A stretch of DNA of 64,000 nucleotides from Roseburia inulinivorans DSM 16841. Lineage in GTDB: Bacteria > Bacillota > Clostridia > Lachnospirales > Lachnospiraceae. The notes beneath the pieces were generated by a model. It had not been told where the DNA came from. It searched no databases and was given only the letters and a program-made list of their open reading frames with translations. The stretch lies in contig NZ_ACFY01000170.1 of NCBI RefSeq assembly GCF_000174195.1, positions 94,084 through 158,083 of the forward strand. Reading direction: 5' to 3'. Both the position numbers and the translations under genes were made by a program. Positions 1 to 9,677 of the stretch are shown piece after piece (within the stretch, counting starts at the first letter, position 1; each line of letters begins with the position of its first letter).

Positions 1-1
1 C

Positions 2-673
2 GTATTTTTTGGTGGAGCCGGTGTGTCCACCGAGAGCGGCATCCCGGATTTCCGGAGCGTGGATGGACTTTACAATCAGAAGTATGATTATCCACCGGAA
101 ACAATCCTGAGTCATTCTTTTTATGTAAACCATACGGAAGAGTTCTATCGTTTTTACCGGGATAAAATGCTCTGTCTCACCGCAAAACCGAACACGACGC
201 ATTACAAATTGGCAGAACTGGAAAAAGCAGGAAAATTAAAAGCGGTCGTAACCCAGAATATAGACGGACTGCATCAGGCGGCCGGAAGCAAAAATGTTTT
301 GGAACTACACGGCAGCGTTCACAGAAACTATTGCAGAAAATGTGGAAAGGAATTTGATGCGGAGTACATCTTAAATTCCAAAGGCGTGCCGGTATGTGAC
401 AGTTGTGGCGGACAGATCAAACCGGATGTTGTTTTGTATGAGGAAGGATTGAACCAGCAGACATTAGAGGATGCAGTCTACTATATCAGTCATGCGGACA
501 TGCTCATTATCGGCGGTACGTCACTGGCGGTTTACCCGGCAGCAGGACTGATCGATTATTACCGTGGAAATAAGCTGGTGCTCATCAATAAATCGACGAC
601 GTCGATGGACAGCCGTGCCGATCTGCTGATCCAGGCAGGACTGGGAGAGGTTTTCGGACAGGTCAGGGTATAG
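2..673 (+). CDS. cobB: NAD-dependent protein deacylase, sirtuin (5' end cut by window)
   Basis: Sir2-family enzyme that removes acyl groups from lysine using NAD. The frame is open from base 2, so the true start lies upstream and only the first residues are missing. Visible motifs are the Rossmann GAGVSTESGIPDFR stretch, TQNIDGLHQ, the catalytic His in LHGSVH, and two CxxC pairs (CRKC, CDSC) that form the zinc site. The C-terminal GTSLAVYPAA segment is also typical. Both key regions are intact, so it is predicted active. It is followed after about 120 bases by the DUF951 gene on the same strand. Confidence 0.93.
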   Translation, partial: VFFGGAGVSTESGIPDFRSVDGLYNQKYDYPPETILSHSFYVNHTEEFYRFYRDKMLCLTAKPNTTHYKLAELEKAGKLKAVVTQNIDGLHQAAGSKNVLELHGSVHRNYCRKCGKEFDAEYILNSKGVPVCDSCGGQIKPDVVLYEEGLNQQTLEDAVYYISHADMLIIGGTSLAVYPAAGLIDYYRGNKLVLINKSTTSMDSRADLLIQAGLGEVFGQVRV

Positions 674-794
674 GCAAGCATGAAATATTGGGAAACTTCC
701 GCGGTTCTGGCTGGAAGTTCCGGCCGCATGCACAGCAGATGAAATGATCAGGAAAAATCGGGATAAACAATACAGACAGAGGGTAGGAACAGAT

Positions 795-986
795 ATGGAA
801 AAATTAGAATATGAGGTAGGCGATATCGTCAGATTAAAAAAACAGCATCCGTGCGGCAGCAGTGAATGGGAGATTTTGCGTGTGGGAGCGGACTTCCGGT
901 TAAAATGCACCGGCTGTGGACATCAGATTATGATCGCACGAAAGCTTGTAGAAAAAAATACAAAAGAAATTCGAAAAAAAGCTTGA
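795..986 (+). CDS. DUF951 family protein
   Basis: A 63-residue protein of the DUF951 family, found beside rpsF in many Firmicutes; its function is unknown to me. The motif pattern is YEVGDIVRLKKQHPCGS, then WEILRVGADFRLKCTGCGH with a CxxC. It looks like a small beta-barrel, possibly nucleic-acid binding (inference). An upstream in-frame ATG at 744 exists, but ATG 795 begins the conserved part and follows a purine-rich AGAGGGTAGG, so 795 is preferred. The rpsF promoter overlaps its 3' end. Confidence 0.8.
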   Translation: MEKLEYEVGDIVRLKKQHPCGSSEWEILRVGADFRLKCTGCGHQIMIARKLVEKNTKEIRKKA

Positions 987-1011
987 AATCATGCGAAATC
1001 CGTGCTATAGT
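983..1011 (+). promoter_or_regulatory. Sigma-A promoter of rpsF-ssb-rpsR
   Basis: TTGAAA at 983-988, a 17-base spacer and TATAGT at 1006-1011, with an extended -10 TG at 1003-1004. It overlaps the DUF951 stop codon and lies about 78 bases before the rpsF start. Confidence 0.75.
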
Positions 1012-1039
1012 AGATGCTCGTGATATATTATTATTCCTT

Positions 1040-1062
1040 GCTCATTCACTGAAAGAATGGGC
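1040..1062 (+). promoter_or_regulatory. Leader hairpin upstream of rpsF
   Basis: An 8-bp stem (1040-1047 with 1055-1062, one G-U pair) and a 7-base loop in the 5' leader, just before the AAAAGGAGG ribosome site. Firmicute rpsF operons are known to be autoregulated by the S6:S18 complex through the leader; whether this hairpin is that element is inference. Confidence 0.4.
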
Positions 1063-1088
1063 CAGAGACCAAAAGGAGGAAAATTCGC

Positions 1089-1379
1089 ATGAATAAATAT
1101 GAGTTAGCACTCGTTGTCAGTGCAAAGATCGAAGATGATGCGAGAACAGCTACAGTAGAGAAGGCAAAAGATTATATCGTACGTGCCGGCGGTACTGTAA
1201 CAGAAGTTGAAGACTGGGGTAAGAAAAAATTAGCTTACGACATTCAGAAGATGAGCGAAGGTTATTACTACTTCATCCAGTTCGAAGCTGAAGCAACAGT
1301 TCCAGCTGCTGTTGAGCAGGATGTTCGTATTATGGACAATGTTCTTCGTTTCTTATGCGTTAGAAAAGACGAGGCATAG
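1089..1379 (+). CDS. rpsF: 30S ribosomal protein S6 (bS6)
   Basis: A 96-residue small-subunit protein of normal length. It opens with NKYELALVVSAKIEDDAR and has the conserved EDWGKKKLAYDIQK and YYFIQFEA blocks. In the ribosome it pairs with S18, encoded two genes downstream. A strong AAAAGGAGG precedes ATG 1089. It is first in the rpsF-ssb-rpsR operon. Confidence 0.97.
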   Translation: MNKYELALVVSAKIEDDARTATVEKAKDYIVRAGGTVTEVEDWGKKKLAYDIQKMSEGYYYFIQFEAEATVPAAVEQDVRIMDNVLRFLCVRKDEA

Positions 1380-1431
1380 AGAGAATCAGCAGGTGTAATA
1401 ACCGCTGGTCATAGAAGAGAGGAAATCGTAT

Positions 1432-1869
1432 ATGAATAAAGTTATTCTTATGGGACGATTGACCAGAGACCCTGAAGTACGTTACTCACAGGGTGAACAG
1501 GCAACAGCAATCGCAAGATATACACTGGCAGTTGACCGCAGATTCAAGCGTGATGGAGATCAGACCGCAGACTTTATCGGATGTGTGGCATTCGGTAAAC
1601 TTGGTGAATTTGCAGAGAAGTATCTTCGCAAAGGAACAAAGGTTGTTGTAACCGGACGTATCCAGACAGGAAGTTATACGAACAAAGACGGTCAGAAAGT
1701 ATATACAACAGATGTTGTTGTTGAAGAATGTGAATTTGCAGAGAGCAAGAATGCAGCCGGTGACAATTCCGGGTTCACACCTTCAGACAGACCATCACCA
1801 AGCAGTGCAGCAGGCGATGGCTTCATGAATATTCCAGATGGAATTGATGAAGAGTTACCATTTAACTAA
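1432..1869 (+). CDS. ssb: Single-stranded DNA-binding protein
   Basis: A 145-residue SSB that coats single-stranded DNA during replication and repair. The OB fold runs from MNKVILMGRLTRDPEVRYS to about residue 108, followed by a low-complexity linker rich in Ser, Pro and Gly and the acidic tip DEELPF that docks partner proteins. Position between rpsF and rpsR is the standard Firmicute arrangement. Start ATG 1432 follows AGAGAGGAAAT. Confidence 0.97.
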   Translation: MNKVILMGRLTRDPEVRYSQGEQATAIARYTLAVDRRFKRDGDQTADFIGCVAFGKLGEFAEKYLRKGTKVVVTGRIQTGSYTNKDGQKVYTTDVVVEECEFAESKNAAGDNSGFTPSDRPSPSSAAGDGFMNIPDGIDEELPFN

Positions 1870-1890
1870 ACCTAACAGGAGGTAATAATC

Positions 1891-2155
1891 ATGGCTTTCA
1901 ATAAAGCAGCAGATAGAGAAGGCGCTCCAATGAAGAGACGTCCAATGCATAGAAGAAAAAAAGTTTGTGTTTTCTGTGGAAAAGATAACGTTATCGATTA
2001 CAAAGATACAAACAAATTAAAGAGATACATCTCTGAGAGAGGAAAAAATCCTTCCTCGTAGAATCACAGGTAACTGTGCAAAACACCAGAGAGCTCTTAC
2101 AGTAGCAATCAAGAGAGCACGTCACGTAGCTCTTATGCCATACGTTTGCGAATAA
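1891..2155 (+). CDS. rpsR: 30S ribosomal protein S18 (bS18), broken by an apparent extra A
   Basis: ATG 1891 has a good AGGAGG site at 1877-1882. As written the frame stops after 56 codons at 2059-2061. If the six-A run at 2043-2048 is read as five, the frame continues through [14 protein letters not shown] and ends TAA 2153-2155, giving a normal 87-residue S18. S18 is essential and no second copy is in view, so a sequencing or assembly insertion is the simplest explanation. The CVFCG motif near residue 27 is of the zinc-ribbon-like type seen in some S18 proteins. Confidence 0.9.
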
Positions 2156-2195
2156 GCTTAGGAAAATCAAGACTTCCCGGGTTCGGGAAAAGTGA

Positions 2196-2226
2196 TTTGA
2201 CACAAGTTTGACACAACATTTGACAC
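2196..2226 (+). repeat. Three TTTGACAC direct repeats at 11-12 bp spacing
   Basis: TTTGACAC occurs at 2196-2203, 2207-2214 and 2219-2226, so one copy per helical turn, between rpsR and its terminator. A small GC-rich hairpin precedes it near 2173-2190. The phased spacing suggests a protein-binding site, either an operator for the following MATE gene or arm-type sites of a former integration locus. Neither is shown by the sequence. Confidence 0.6.
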
Positions 2227-2238
2227 GAAAAAAATAGG

Positions 2239-2272
2239 AAAGACCAATTATCCTCGGGTAGTTGGTCTTTTT
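2239..2272 (+). terminator. Rho-independent terminator after rpsR
   Basis: A stem whose perfect outer part is AAAGACCAA (2239-2247) with TTGGTCTTT (2262-2270), extended inward by weaker pairs, followed by a T run. It closes the rpsF-ssb-rpsR operon. Confidence 0.85.
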
Positions 2273-2314
2273 GTGTGTCGGTACAGGATCATTTTGGATA
2301 AAAAGGAAAGAAAG

Positions 2315-3688
2315 ATGAAGAACAGACTATACGATGCCACAAAAATCGACTGGGACAATCTCATGTTTTCCACAAAGGAATTATGGATGCTGCTCATCCC
2401 GATCATGGTCGAACAGATGTTAAATTCCCTGATGGGAATGGCAGACACCATGATGGTGAGCAATGTGGGAAGTGTCGCAATGTCAGCGGTTTCACTTGTG
2501 GATTCTATCAATACGCTTGTGGTCCAGGTGTTTGCAGCACTTGCCACCGGGGCGGCGATCATATGCTCCCACTATCTGGGAAAAGGGGATGAGAGAGGCG
2601 CTAACAAAGCGGCAAGGCAGATTTTCCTCACCGTGATCGTGATTTCTTTAACGATCACGGCAGGCGGACTGATCTTCTGCCGGCCGCTGTTACGCCTGAT
2701 TTTTGGAGCTGTGGAGCCTGCGGTTATGGAGGATTCCATTATATATTTCCTGATCACGGCATCTTCCTATCCGTTTATTGCCCTGTTTAATGCAGGAGGA
2801 GCCTTTTACCGTGCAGGAGGAAACTCCAAATTCCCAATGCAGATATCAATCATTTCCAATGTGCTGAACATCATCGGAAATGCGGTGCTTATTTTTGGGT
2901 GTGATATGGGAGTGGCAGGAGCAGCGATATCAACGCTTGTTTCAAGAGTATTCTGCGCCATTGTCGTTTTGTTTTTCCTGAGAAAACCAAAACAGAAAAT
3001 CGTGCTGGACCAATATCACACGATCCGGCCGGATTTTCCGCTGATCGGAAAGATCCTTGCGATCGGTATTCCTGCCGGAGTGGAAAATGGCATGTTTCAG
3101 TTTGGAAAACTTGCAATCCAGTCCACGGTTTCCACCCTGGGAACACAGGCAATCGCGGCGCAGGCGATGACGGTAATTTTTGAAAATGTCAATGGAATTG
3201 CAGCAATCGCTGTGGGAATTGGACTTATGACCGTGGCAGGTCAGGCGTTTGGCGCAGGAAGAAAAGAGGAAGCCAAATATTATATTATAAAATTAACAGG
3301 ATATGCAGAGATCGTGCTGATTATTTCGTGTGCGGTCACATTCCTTATCAGCCGTCTGATCATGCATCTTGCCGGCATGGAGGCTGAGAGCATGGAACTC
3401 TGCTATCAGATGCTGATCGCGATCACGATCGCAAAACCGATCCTCTGGGCACTGTCTTTCATTCCTCCATACGGACTCAGAGCAGCGGGAGATGTAAAGT
3501 TTTCTATGATCACAGCTACGTGCACGATGTGGTTCTGCAGGGTGGCACTGGCGGTTTATCTGATCCGTTTTCAGGGATTTGGACCGATCGCAGTGTGGAT
3601 CGGTATGTTTGCAGACTGGGGAATCCGAAGCATTATCTTCTCCATTCGTTTCCTGTCAGGCAAATGGATGGAAAAACACGTGATTTAA
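2315..3688 (+). CDS. MATE family multidrug efflux transporter
   Basis: About 457 residues with twelve predicted membrane helices, of the size and motif pattern of MATE pumps, which export drugs or metabolites using Na+ or H+. The N-terminal half has LWMLLIPIMVEQMLNSLMGM and the second half PAGVENGMFQFGKL, the usual repeated six-helix design. ATG 2315 follows AAAGGAAAG; the earlier in-frame ATG at 2273 lies within the terminator and is rejected. The substrate cannot be told. A second, decayed MATE gene lies at about 25.2-26.0 kb. Confidence 0.88.
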   Translation: MKNRLYDATKIDWDNLMFSTKELWMLLIPIMVEQMLNSLMGMADTMMVSNVGSVAMSAVSLVDSINTLVVQVFAALATGAAIICSHYLGKGDERGANKAARQIFLTVIVISLTITAGGLIFCRPLLRLIFGAVEPAVMEDSIIYFLITASSYPFIALFNAGGAFYRAGGNSKFPMQISIISNVLNIIGNAVLIFGCDMGVAGAAISTLVSRVFCAIVVLFFLRKPKQKIVLDQYHTIRPDFPLIGKILAIGIPAGVENGMFQFGKLAIQSTVSTLGTQAIAAQAMTVIFENVNGIAAIAVGIGLMTVAGQAFGAGRKEEAKYYIIKLTGYAEIVLIISCAVTFLISRLIMHLAGMEAESMELCYQMLIAITIAKPILWALSFIPPYGLRAAGDVKFSMITATCTMWFCRVALAVYLIRFQGFGPIAVWIGMFADWGIRSIIFSIRFLSGKWMEKHVI

Positions 3689-3695
3689 ATAATAC

Positions 3696-3738
3696 AAAAG
3701 TCTTTAGAAAAATTAATGTTTTTTTAAAGACTTTTTTT
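3696..3738 (+). terminator. Terminator of the MATE gene
   Basis: AAAAGTCTTTA (3696-3706) pairs with TAAAGACTTTT (3725-3735), followed by more T. A TATAAT at 3741-3746 just beyond may be the -10 box of the next gene. Confidence 0.75.
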
Positions 3739-3808
3739 GTTATAATGTGATAGGCTTTTTTCATAAGTTTAAGGAAAACGGAAGAGACTGACAAAAGGAT
3801 TACACAAT

Positions 3809-4516
3809 ATGAAAAAGAAATTGAGAAAATATATCATACTTCCATTGCTGGCAGTTTTATGGTTATGTGGATGCGGTAAAAAAGAGGAGACAGATAAAGC
3901 AGAAACAGTTCCTGATACGGCAGCGGAAACGGAAAGTCAGACAGAAGAGACGGAAGAGAAAGAACAGGAACGTACACAGTACCCTGTTTCTGAGGCAGAT
4001 ACAGAGACGATTTATGCCGACAGGGAGAAGAACCAGGAACTTGCGGATTTCCTGATTGCTTATTATCAGATACCGGAGGAATTTTGTGCGGAGACGCGCT
4101 ATTATTATGATATGGTCGATCTGAATGAAGATGGAACCGAGGAAATCCTTGCTGTGGTGGTTGGTGAATATACGGAATGTGACGGCGGTGATCCGGCAGT
4201 GATCCTTGAGCAGAGTGAACAGGGATATCAGGTGCTGGAGAGTTTTGCGTATGTCCGTACTCCAGTGTATGTGAGCGATACGATGACTGACGGATGGCAT
4301 GATCTTATTTTTCCGGCATACGGCGGGGAAGAGGGAACTGGATTTCGGGTTTTCCATTATCAGGATGGCATAGGTTATCAGAATGAGAACATGGAATTTA
4401 TGGAAGACATGGACGAAAATTTTTGCGGAAAAAAGATGATCGCAGACAATTTTATTGATGATATGGATAAGGGAAATTATCTGCCCTTACGTGAAACACC
4501 TTTATCGGGAAATTAA
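3809..4516 (+). CDS. Putative lipoprotein of unknown function
   Basis: A 235-residue exported protein. Residues 1-21 form a lipoprotein signal peptide with a lipobox ending LCGC (Cys22 the lipidated residue). An acidic Glu/Thr-rich linker follows to about residue 60, then a globular domain without a family I recognise. That domain holds DLNEDGTEEILAVVVG, an EF-hand/FG-GAP-like DxNxDG calcium-binding pattern. It is likely anchored on the outer face of the membrane. It is monocistronic: a terminator lies upstream and a separate promoter follows. Confidence 0.7.
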   Translation: MKKKLRKYIILPLLAVLWLCGCGKKEETDKAETVPDTAAETESQTEETEEKEQERTQYPVSEADTETIYADREKNQELADFLIAYYQIPEEFCAETRYYYDMVDLNEDGTEEILAVVVGEYTECDGGDPAVILEQSEQGYQVLESFAYVRTPVYVSDTMTDGWHDLIFPAYGGEEGTGFRVFHYQDGIGYQNENMEFMEDMDENFCGKKMIADNFIDDMDKGNYLPLRETPLSGN

Positions 4517-4531
4517 ATCAGAAAAATAAGC

Positions 4532-4560
4532 TTTATATTATACCCTTTCAATGATATAAT
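4532..4560 (+). promoter_or_regulatory. Probable promoter of gdpP-rplI-dnaB
   Basis: TATAAT at 4555-4560, with a weak TTTATA -35 box at 4532-4537 (17-base spacer), 48 bases before the gdpP start. Confidence 0.5.
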
Positions 4561-4607
4561 GGAATACAAATCGTTACTATTTTGCAGGATTTTTAAAGGG
4601 TGTGAAT

Positions 4608-6662
4608 ATGAAGAAAACGAATATAAAATTAAAAGGAAAGCTTCGCAGATATTTGAACTGGCCTTTGTATCTCACCATTGTATTGATTTTGATGGATGTT
4701 GCAATGTATGCACAGGACATACAGATGGGAGCAGAGTTTTCAGGATTTATCGTTTTATACGTTATCATTGTACTGATATCAAACAGGCGGAACAGACCAC
4801 TTCTGATCAATGAGCTGGTGAATTTTGCCACACAGTACGGAACTGTACAGAAACAGCTTTTGAATGATTTTGAGATTCCGTATGCATTGCTGGATTATAA
4901 TTCGAGATTTCTGTGGATGAATGAAAAATTTACAGAGATCACAGGCAAGGACAAAAATTACCATAAGTCAGTGACCACAGTATTTCCGAGTCTGACAAAG
5001 GATATCCTTCAGAAATCCGAAGCGGTAGGATCCATAAATGTAATGCTGGATGACCGCAATTACCGTATTTCCATGAAGCGCATTTATTTTGATTCCGTGA
5101 CAAGGGACAGTGCTATCGTGGCGATCAACGACACGGATGAGTATCTGACTGCCATATATCTGTTTGACGAGACAGAACTGAATCGTTATATCAGAGAGAA
5201 CGAGGAGCAGAAGCTTGTTGCGGGACTGATCTATATTGACAATTACGAGGAAGCGTTAGACAGTATCGAGGATGTGAAGCGTTCCCTTTTGATCGCACTT
5301 GTAGACCGCAAGGTCAATAAGTATTTTACTGAGATCGATGCCCTTGTGCGTAAGATTGAGAAAGACAAATATTTTGTTGTATTCAAATACAAGTATTTAG
5401 AGCAGCTCTCAGCAGATAAGTTCAAGCTGATCGAGGATGTAAAGAGCATCAAAGTCGGAAATGAGATGGCGATCACCTTAAGTATCGGAGTCGGTGCCGG
5501 AGGTGTCAGCTATACACAGAATTACGAGTACGCCCGCATGGGAATTGACCTTGCATTAGGACGTGGCGGCGATCAGGTCGTTGTAAAAGAAGGCGAGGAA
5601 GTCACTTATTATGGAGGCAAGGCAAAACAGGTAGAGCGTAACACCAGAGTAAAAGCCAGAGTAAAGGCCCATGCACTCCGCGAGATCATCGAGAGCCGTG
5701 AACATGTGGTCATTATGGGACATACGATCAGTGACGTGGACTCTCTTGGTGCTGCGATCGGTGTGTACTGCGCAGCCCGTGTGCTTGGCAAGAAGGCACA
5801 GATCGTTTTAAATGAAGTCACGACATCCCTCCGACCGCTGGTAGAATGTTTTACGGAAGAAAAAGGTTACCCGGCAGATTTATTCATTAAGAATGAAGAG
5901 GCGCTTCTGATCACAAATAAGAATACACTGGTCATGGTTGTGGACACAAACCGTCCGAGCTACACAGAATGCCCGGAGCTGTTAAACCGTACCGACACGA
6001 TCTGTGTATTCGATCACCACAGACAGAACAGTGAAGTCATTGAGAATCCGGTACTTTCCTATATCGAGCCATATGCGTCGAGCGCATGCGAGATGATCGC
6101 GGAAGTATTGCAGTACTTTTCGGAAAATATTAAGCTGGAACCGAGTGAGGCAGACTGTATTTACGCAGGCATCCTCATTGATACCAATAATTTTATGACA
6201 AAAACAGGCGTGCGCACTTTTGAGGCAGCGGCATATCTCAGAAGAGCCGGAGCGGAAGTCACGCGTGTCAGAAAAATGCTGCGAAATGATATGGCTGCTT
6301 ATAAAGCGAGAGCTGAGGCGGTCCGTCATGCAGAGGTCTACCGGGGAGCATTTGCAATCTCTGTCTGCCCGGCGGACAATATTGAGAGCCCTACAATTGT
6401 AGGAGCACAGGCGGCAAATGAATTATTAAATATTGTGGGAATTAAGGCATCCTTCGTTTTGACGGAGTATCAGGGAAAAATCTATATCAGTTCAAGATCC
6501 ATTGATGAGATCAATGTCCAGCTCATTATGGAACGTGTGGGTGGCGGTGGTCACTTAAACGTTGCGGGAGCGCAGTTGACGAACTGTACGATCCAGGAGG
6601 CAAAGCGAATGATCCAGGACACCATTGACGAGATGATAAAAGAAGGAGATATTCAGGAATGA
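4608..6662 (+). CDS. gdpP: Cyclic-di-AMP phosphodiesterase (GGDEF-DHH)
   Basis: A 684-residue membrane enzyme that breaks c-di-AMP and so controls potassium balance and wall stress. It has two membrane helices in the first 60 residues, a degenerate PAS region, a degenerate GGDEF domain, then DHH and DHHA1 domains. Metal-binding motifs seen are MGHTISDVDSLGAAIG, VVDTNRPSYT and VFDHHR; the DHHA1 end has GGGGHLNVAGAQL. ATG 4608 has AAAGGG seven bases before; GTG 4602 is also in frame but less well placed. It overlaps rplI by 4 bases, a neighbourhood conserved in Firmicutes. Confidence 0.95.
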   Translation: MKKTNIKLKGKLRRYLNWPLYLTIVLILMDVAMYAQDIQMGAEFSGFIVLYVIIVLISNRRNRPLLINELVNFATQYGTVQKQLLNDFEIPYALLDYNSRFLWMNEKFTEITGKDKNYHKSVTTVFPSLTKDILQKSEAVGSINVMLDDRNYRISMKRIYFDSVTRDSAIVAINDTDEYLTAIYLFDETELNRYIRENEEQKLVAGLIYIDNYEEALDSIEDVKRSLLIALVDRKVNKYFTEIDALVRKIEKDKYFVVFKYKYLEQLSADKFKLIEDVKSIKVGNEMAITLSIGVGAGGVSYTQNYEYARMGIDLALGRGGDQVVVKEGEEVTYYGGKAKQVERNTRVKARVKAHALREIIESREHVVIMGHTISDVDSLGAAIGVYCAARVLGKKAQIVLNEVTTSLRPLVECFTEEKGYPADLFIKNEEALLITNKNTLVMVVDTNRPSYTECPELLNRTDTICVFDHHRQNSEVIENPVLSYIEPYASSACEMIAEVLQYFSENIKLEPSEADCIYAGILIDTNNFMTKTGVRTFEAAAYLRRAGAEVTRVRKMLRNDMAAYKARAEAVRHAEVYRGAFAISVCPADNIESPTIVGAQAANELLNIVGIKASFVLTEYQGKIYISSRSIDEINVQLIMERVGGGGHLNVAGAQLTNCTIQEAKRMIQDTIDEMIKEGDIQE

Positions 6663-7105
6663 AAGTAATATTATTACAGGATGTAAAAGCATTAGGAAAA
6701 AAGGGAGACGTTGTCAATGTCAGTGACGGTTACGCACGCAACGCTATTTTTCCGAAAAAATTAGGCGTGGAAGCAAATGCCAAAAATTTAAATGATCTGA
6801 AATTACAGAATCAGCATGCAGATAAAGTTGCACAGGAGAATTACGAGGCAGCGCTTGCAATGGCGGAAAATTTAAAAGATAAGAAAGTAACTGTTAAGAT
6901 GAAAGCCGGTGAAGGCGGAAGAACCTTTGGTTCTGTTTCCACAAAAGAGATCTCAGCAGCGGCAAAAGAGCAGCTTGGATTAGAACTCGACAAGAAGAAA
7001 ATGCAGCTTGCAGAGCCAATCAGAAGCTTTGGCGTTGTGGAAGTTCCGGTAAAACTCCACACCAAAGTAACCGGAAAACTTGCCGTTCATGTAGTAGAAT
7101 TATAG
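6659..7105 (+). CDS. rplI: 50S ribosomal protein L9 (bL9)
   Basis: A 148-residue protein of standard length. The N-terminal rRNA-binding domain has VILLQDVKALGKKGDVVNVSDGYARN, followed by the long connecting helix and the C-terminal domain with GRTFGSVSTKEI. ATG overlaps the gdpP stop (ATGA), indicating translational coupling; dnaB follows 10 bases later. Confidence 0.97.
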   Translation: MKVILLQDVKALGKKGDVVNVSDGYARNAIFPKKLGVEANAKNLNDLKLQNQHADKVAQENYEAALAMAENLKDKKVTVKMKAGEGGRTFGSVSTKEISAAAKEQLGLELDKKKMQLAEPIRSFGVVEVPVKLHTKVTGKLAVHVVEL

Positions 7106-7115
7106 GGAGGATCTC

Positions 7116-8453
<1,338 letters not shown>

Positions 8454-8462
8454 TCAGTACCG

Positions 8463-8538
8463 TCGGGGTGTTGTGCAGTTTCCGGCAGAAAAACGATTTT
8501 GTTTTTCTGTCGGAATTTGTATAACACCCCGATTTTTG
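8463..8538 (+). terminator. Long terminator hairpin after dnaB
   Basis: Outer arms TCGGGGTGTT (from 8463) and AACACCCCGA (to 8532), with an inner pairing of the TTCCGGCAGAAAAAC and GTTTTTCTGTCGGAA stretches, then GATTTTT. The stem is about 30 bp with a few bulges. Confidence 0.8.
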
Positions 8539-8562
8539 TCTGAAAAAGGCGACCGATTTTCC

Positions 8563-8591
8563 TTGAGGGCTTGTCCTGCGACGCTTATAAT
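8563..8591 (+). promoter_or_regulatory. Sigma-A promoter of the MerR-type gene
   Basis: TTGAGG at 8563-8568, a 17-base spacer and TATAAT at 8586-8591, 26 bases before the start codon. Confidence 0.75.
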
Positions 8592-8617
8592 AATGGTAAG
8601 CTTAAAGGGAGGAAAAT

Positions 8618-9235
8618 ATGGAAAAAGTACGGTATATGATTTCAGATGCATCCAGCATGGTAAATGTGGAATCGCATGTATTGCGTTACTGGGAAGATGA
8701 ATTGGAGTTAAACATTCCGCGAAACGAAATGGGACACCGTTACTATACACAGGAAAATATCAAAGAATTTCAATATATCAAAGAATTAAAAGAGAAGGGC
8801 TATCAGCTCAAAGCCATAAAAATGATCGTACATAATGGTGATATGGAGCAGAGACTTCCGGAACTTACCGGAAATGAGGCAGATAAGCCTGGTGGCGTAA
8901 AAAATCATCAGGTTTATTTTAAAAACCCGGAGACCTTAGCTTTGGCAGAGGCAAAGCAGAGCATATTGGACAATACGGACCGCATGGCGCAATTCACAGA
9001 ACTCATGACAGATATTGTGGGCAAGGCGATCGCAGCAAACAATGAAAATTTAAGCAGGACGATCAGCGAAGATGTGGGGGAACAGGTACTCAAGGAGATG
9101 AATTATCTGATGCGGGAGCGTGAGGAACTGGAAGAGGAACGTTTCCGGCAGCTGGATGAGGCAATCCGCGGCAATTTAAAAAGAAAAAACACCATTATTA
9201 AAAAATGGACAAAGAAAAAACCGTCAGAAGCCTGA
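8618..9235 (+). CDS. MerR-type HTH transcriptional regulator
   Basis: A 205-residue protein. Residues 1-70 form a MerR-like winged helix (YMISDASSMVNVESHVLRYWE, HRYYTQENIKEFQYIKELKEKGYQLKAI). The middle is variable and the C-terminal third is a charged helical, likely coiled-coil region (MREREELEEERFRQLDEAI) ending in a Lys-rich tail. No metal or drug ligand residues are evident, so the signal is unknown. RBS AAAGGGAGG precedes ATG 8618. The terminator begins inside its last codons. Confidence 0.8.
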   Translation: MEKVRYMISDASSMVNVESHVLRYWEDELELNIPRNEMGHRYYTQENIKEFQYIKELKEKGYQLKAIKMIVHNGDMEQRLPELTGNEADKPGGVKNHQVYFKNPETLALAEAKQSILDNTDRMAQFTELMTDIVGKAIAANNENLSRTISEDVGEQVLKEMNYLMREREELEEERFRQLDEAIRGNLKRKNTIIKKWTKKKPSEA

Positions 9236-9245
9236 CGGTTTTTCT
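9215..9245. terminator. Bidirectional terminator between MerR gene and ferredoxin
   Basis: ACCGTCAG (9220-9227) pairs with CTGACGGT (9232-9239) around a 4-base loop, with an A run on the left and a T run on the right. It therefore works in both directions for the converging genes. Confidence 0.9.
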
Positions 9246-9273
9246 TATGTACTTTTGCAAAGCCTGTTGCGGA

Positions 9274-9474
<201 letters not shown>

Positions 9475-9483
9475 TCATTATTC

Positions 9484-9520
9484 TGCGTATTAAGAATACG
9501 CATCACATCATAAATGATGT
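9484..9520. promoter_or_regulatory. Two adjacent inverted repeats upstream of the ferredoxin
   Basis: TGCGTATT/AATACGCA (9484-9491, 9495-9502) and ACATCAT/ATGATGT (9505-9511, 9514-9520) stand side by side in the ferredoxin 5' region. They could be operators or leader hairpins; no regulator can be named. Confidence 0.5.
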
Positions 9521-9591
9521 AAGGTTATCGTCGCCAATAACTTTAACACACATTTTAATACAAACAGACACGGTTTACAAGTCCATAACAT

Positions 9592-9637
9592 GAAAAATCG
9601 TGTATTTTAATTAGCACAAGCCATTAAAATACACGAT
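9592..9637 (-). terminator. Terminator of galM
   Basis: A perfect 15-bp stem (9597-9611 with 9623-9637, 11-base loop). Read on the minus strand it is followed by a T run (the A run at 9593-9597), directly downstream of galM. Confidence 0.8.
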
Positions 9638-9677
9638 AATGAAAGCGTAAATGATAAATATTGCTCAATAACAAAAA

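Noticed and set aside
2173..2190. GC-rich hairpin after rpsR as the operon terminator
   Set aside because: It has no T run; the hairpin at 2239-2272 fits much better.
2273..2314. Upstream ATG for the MATE gene
   Set aside because: It lies inside the preceding terminator and has no ribosome site; ATG 2315 has one.
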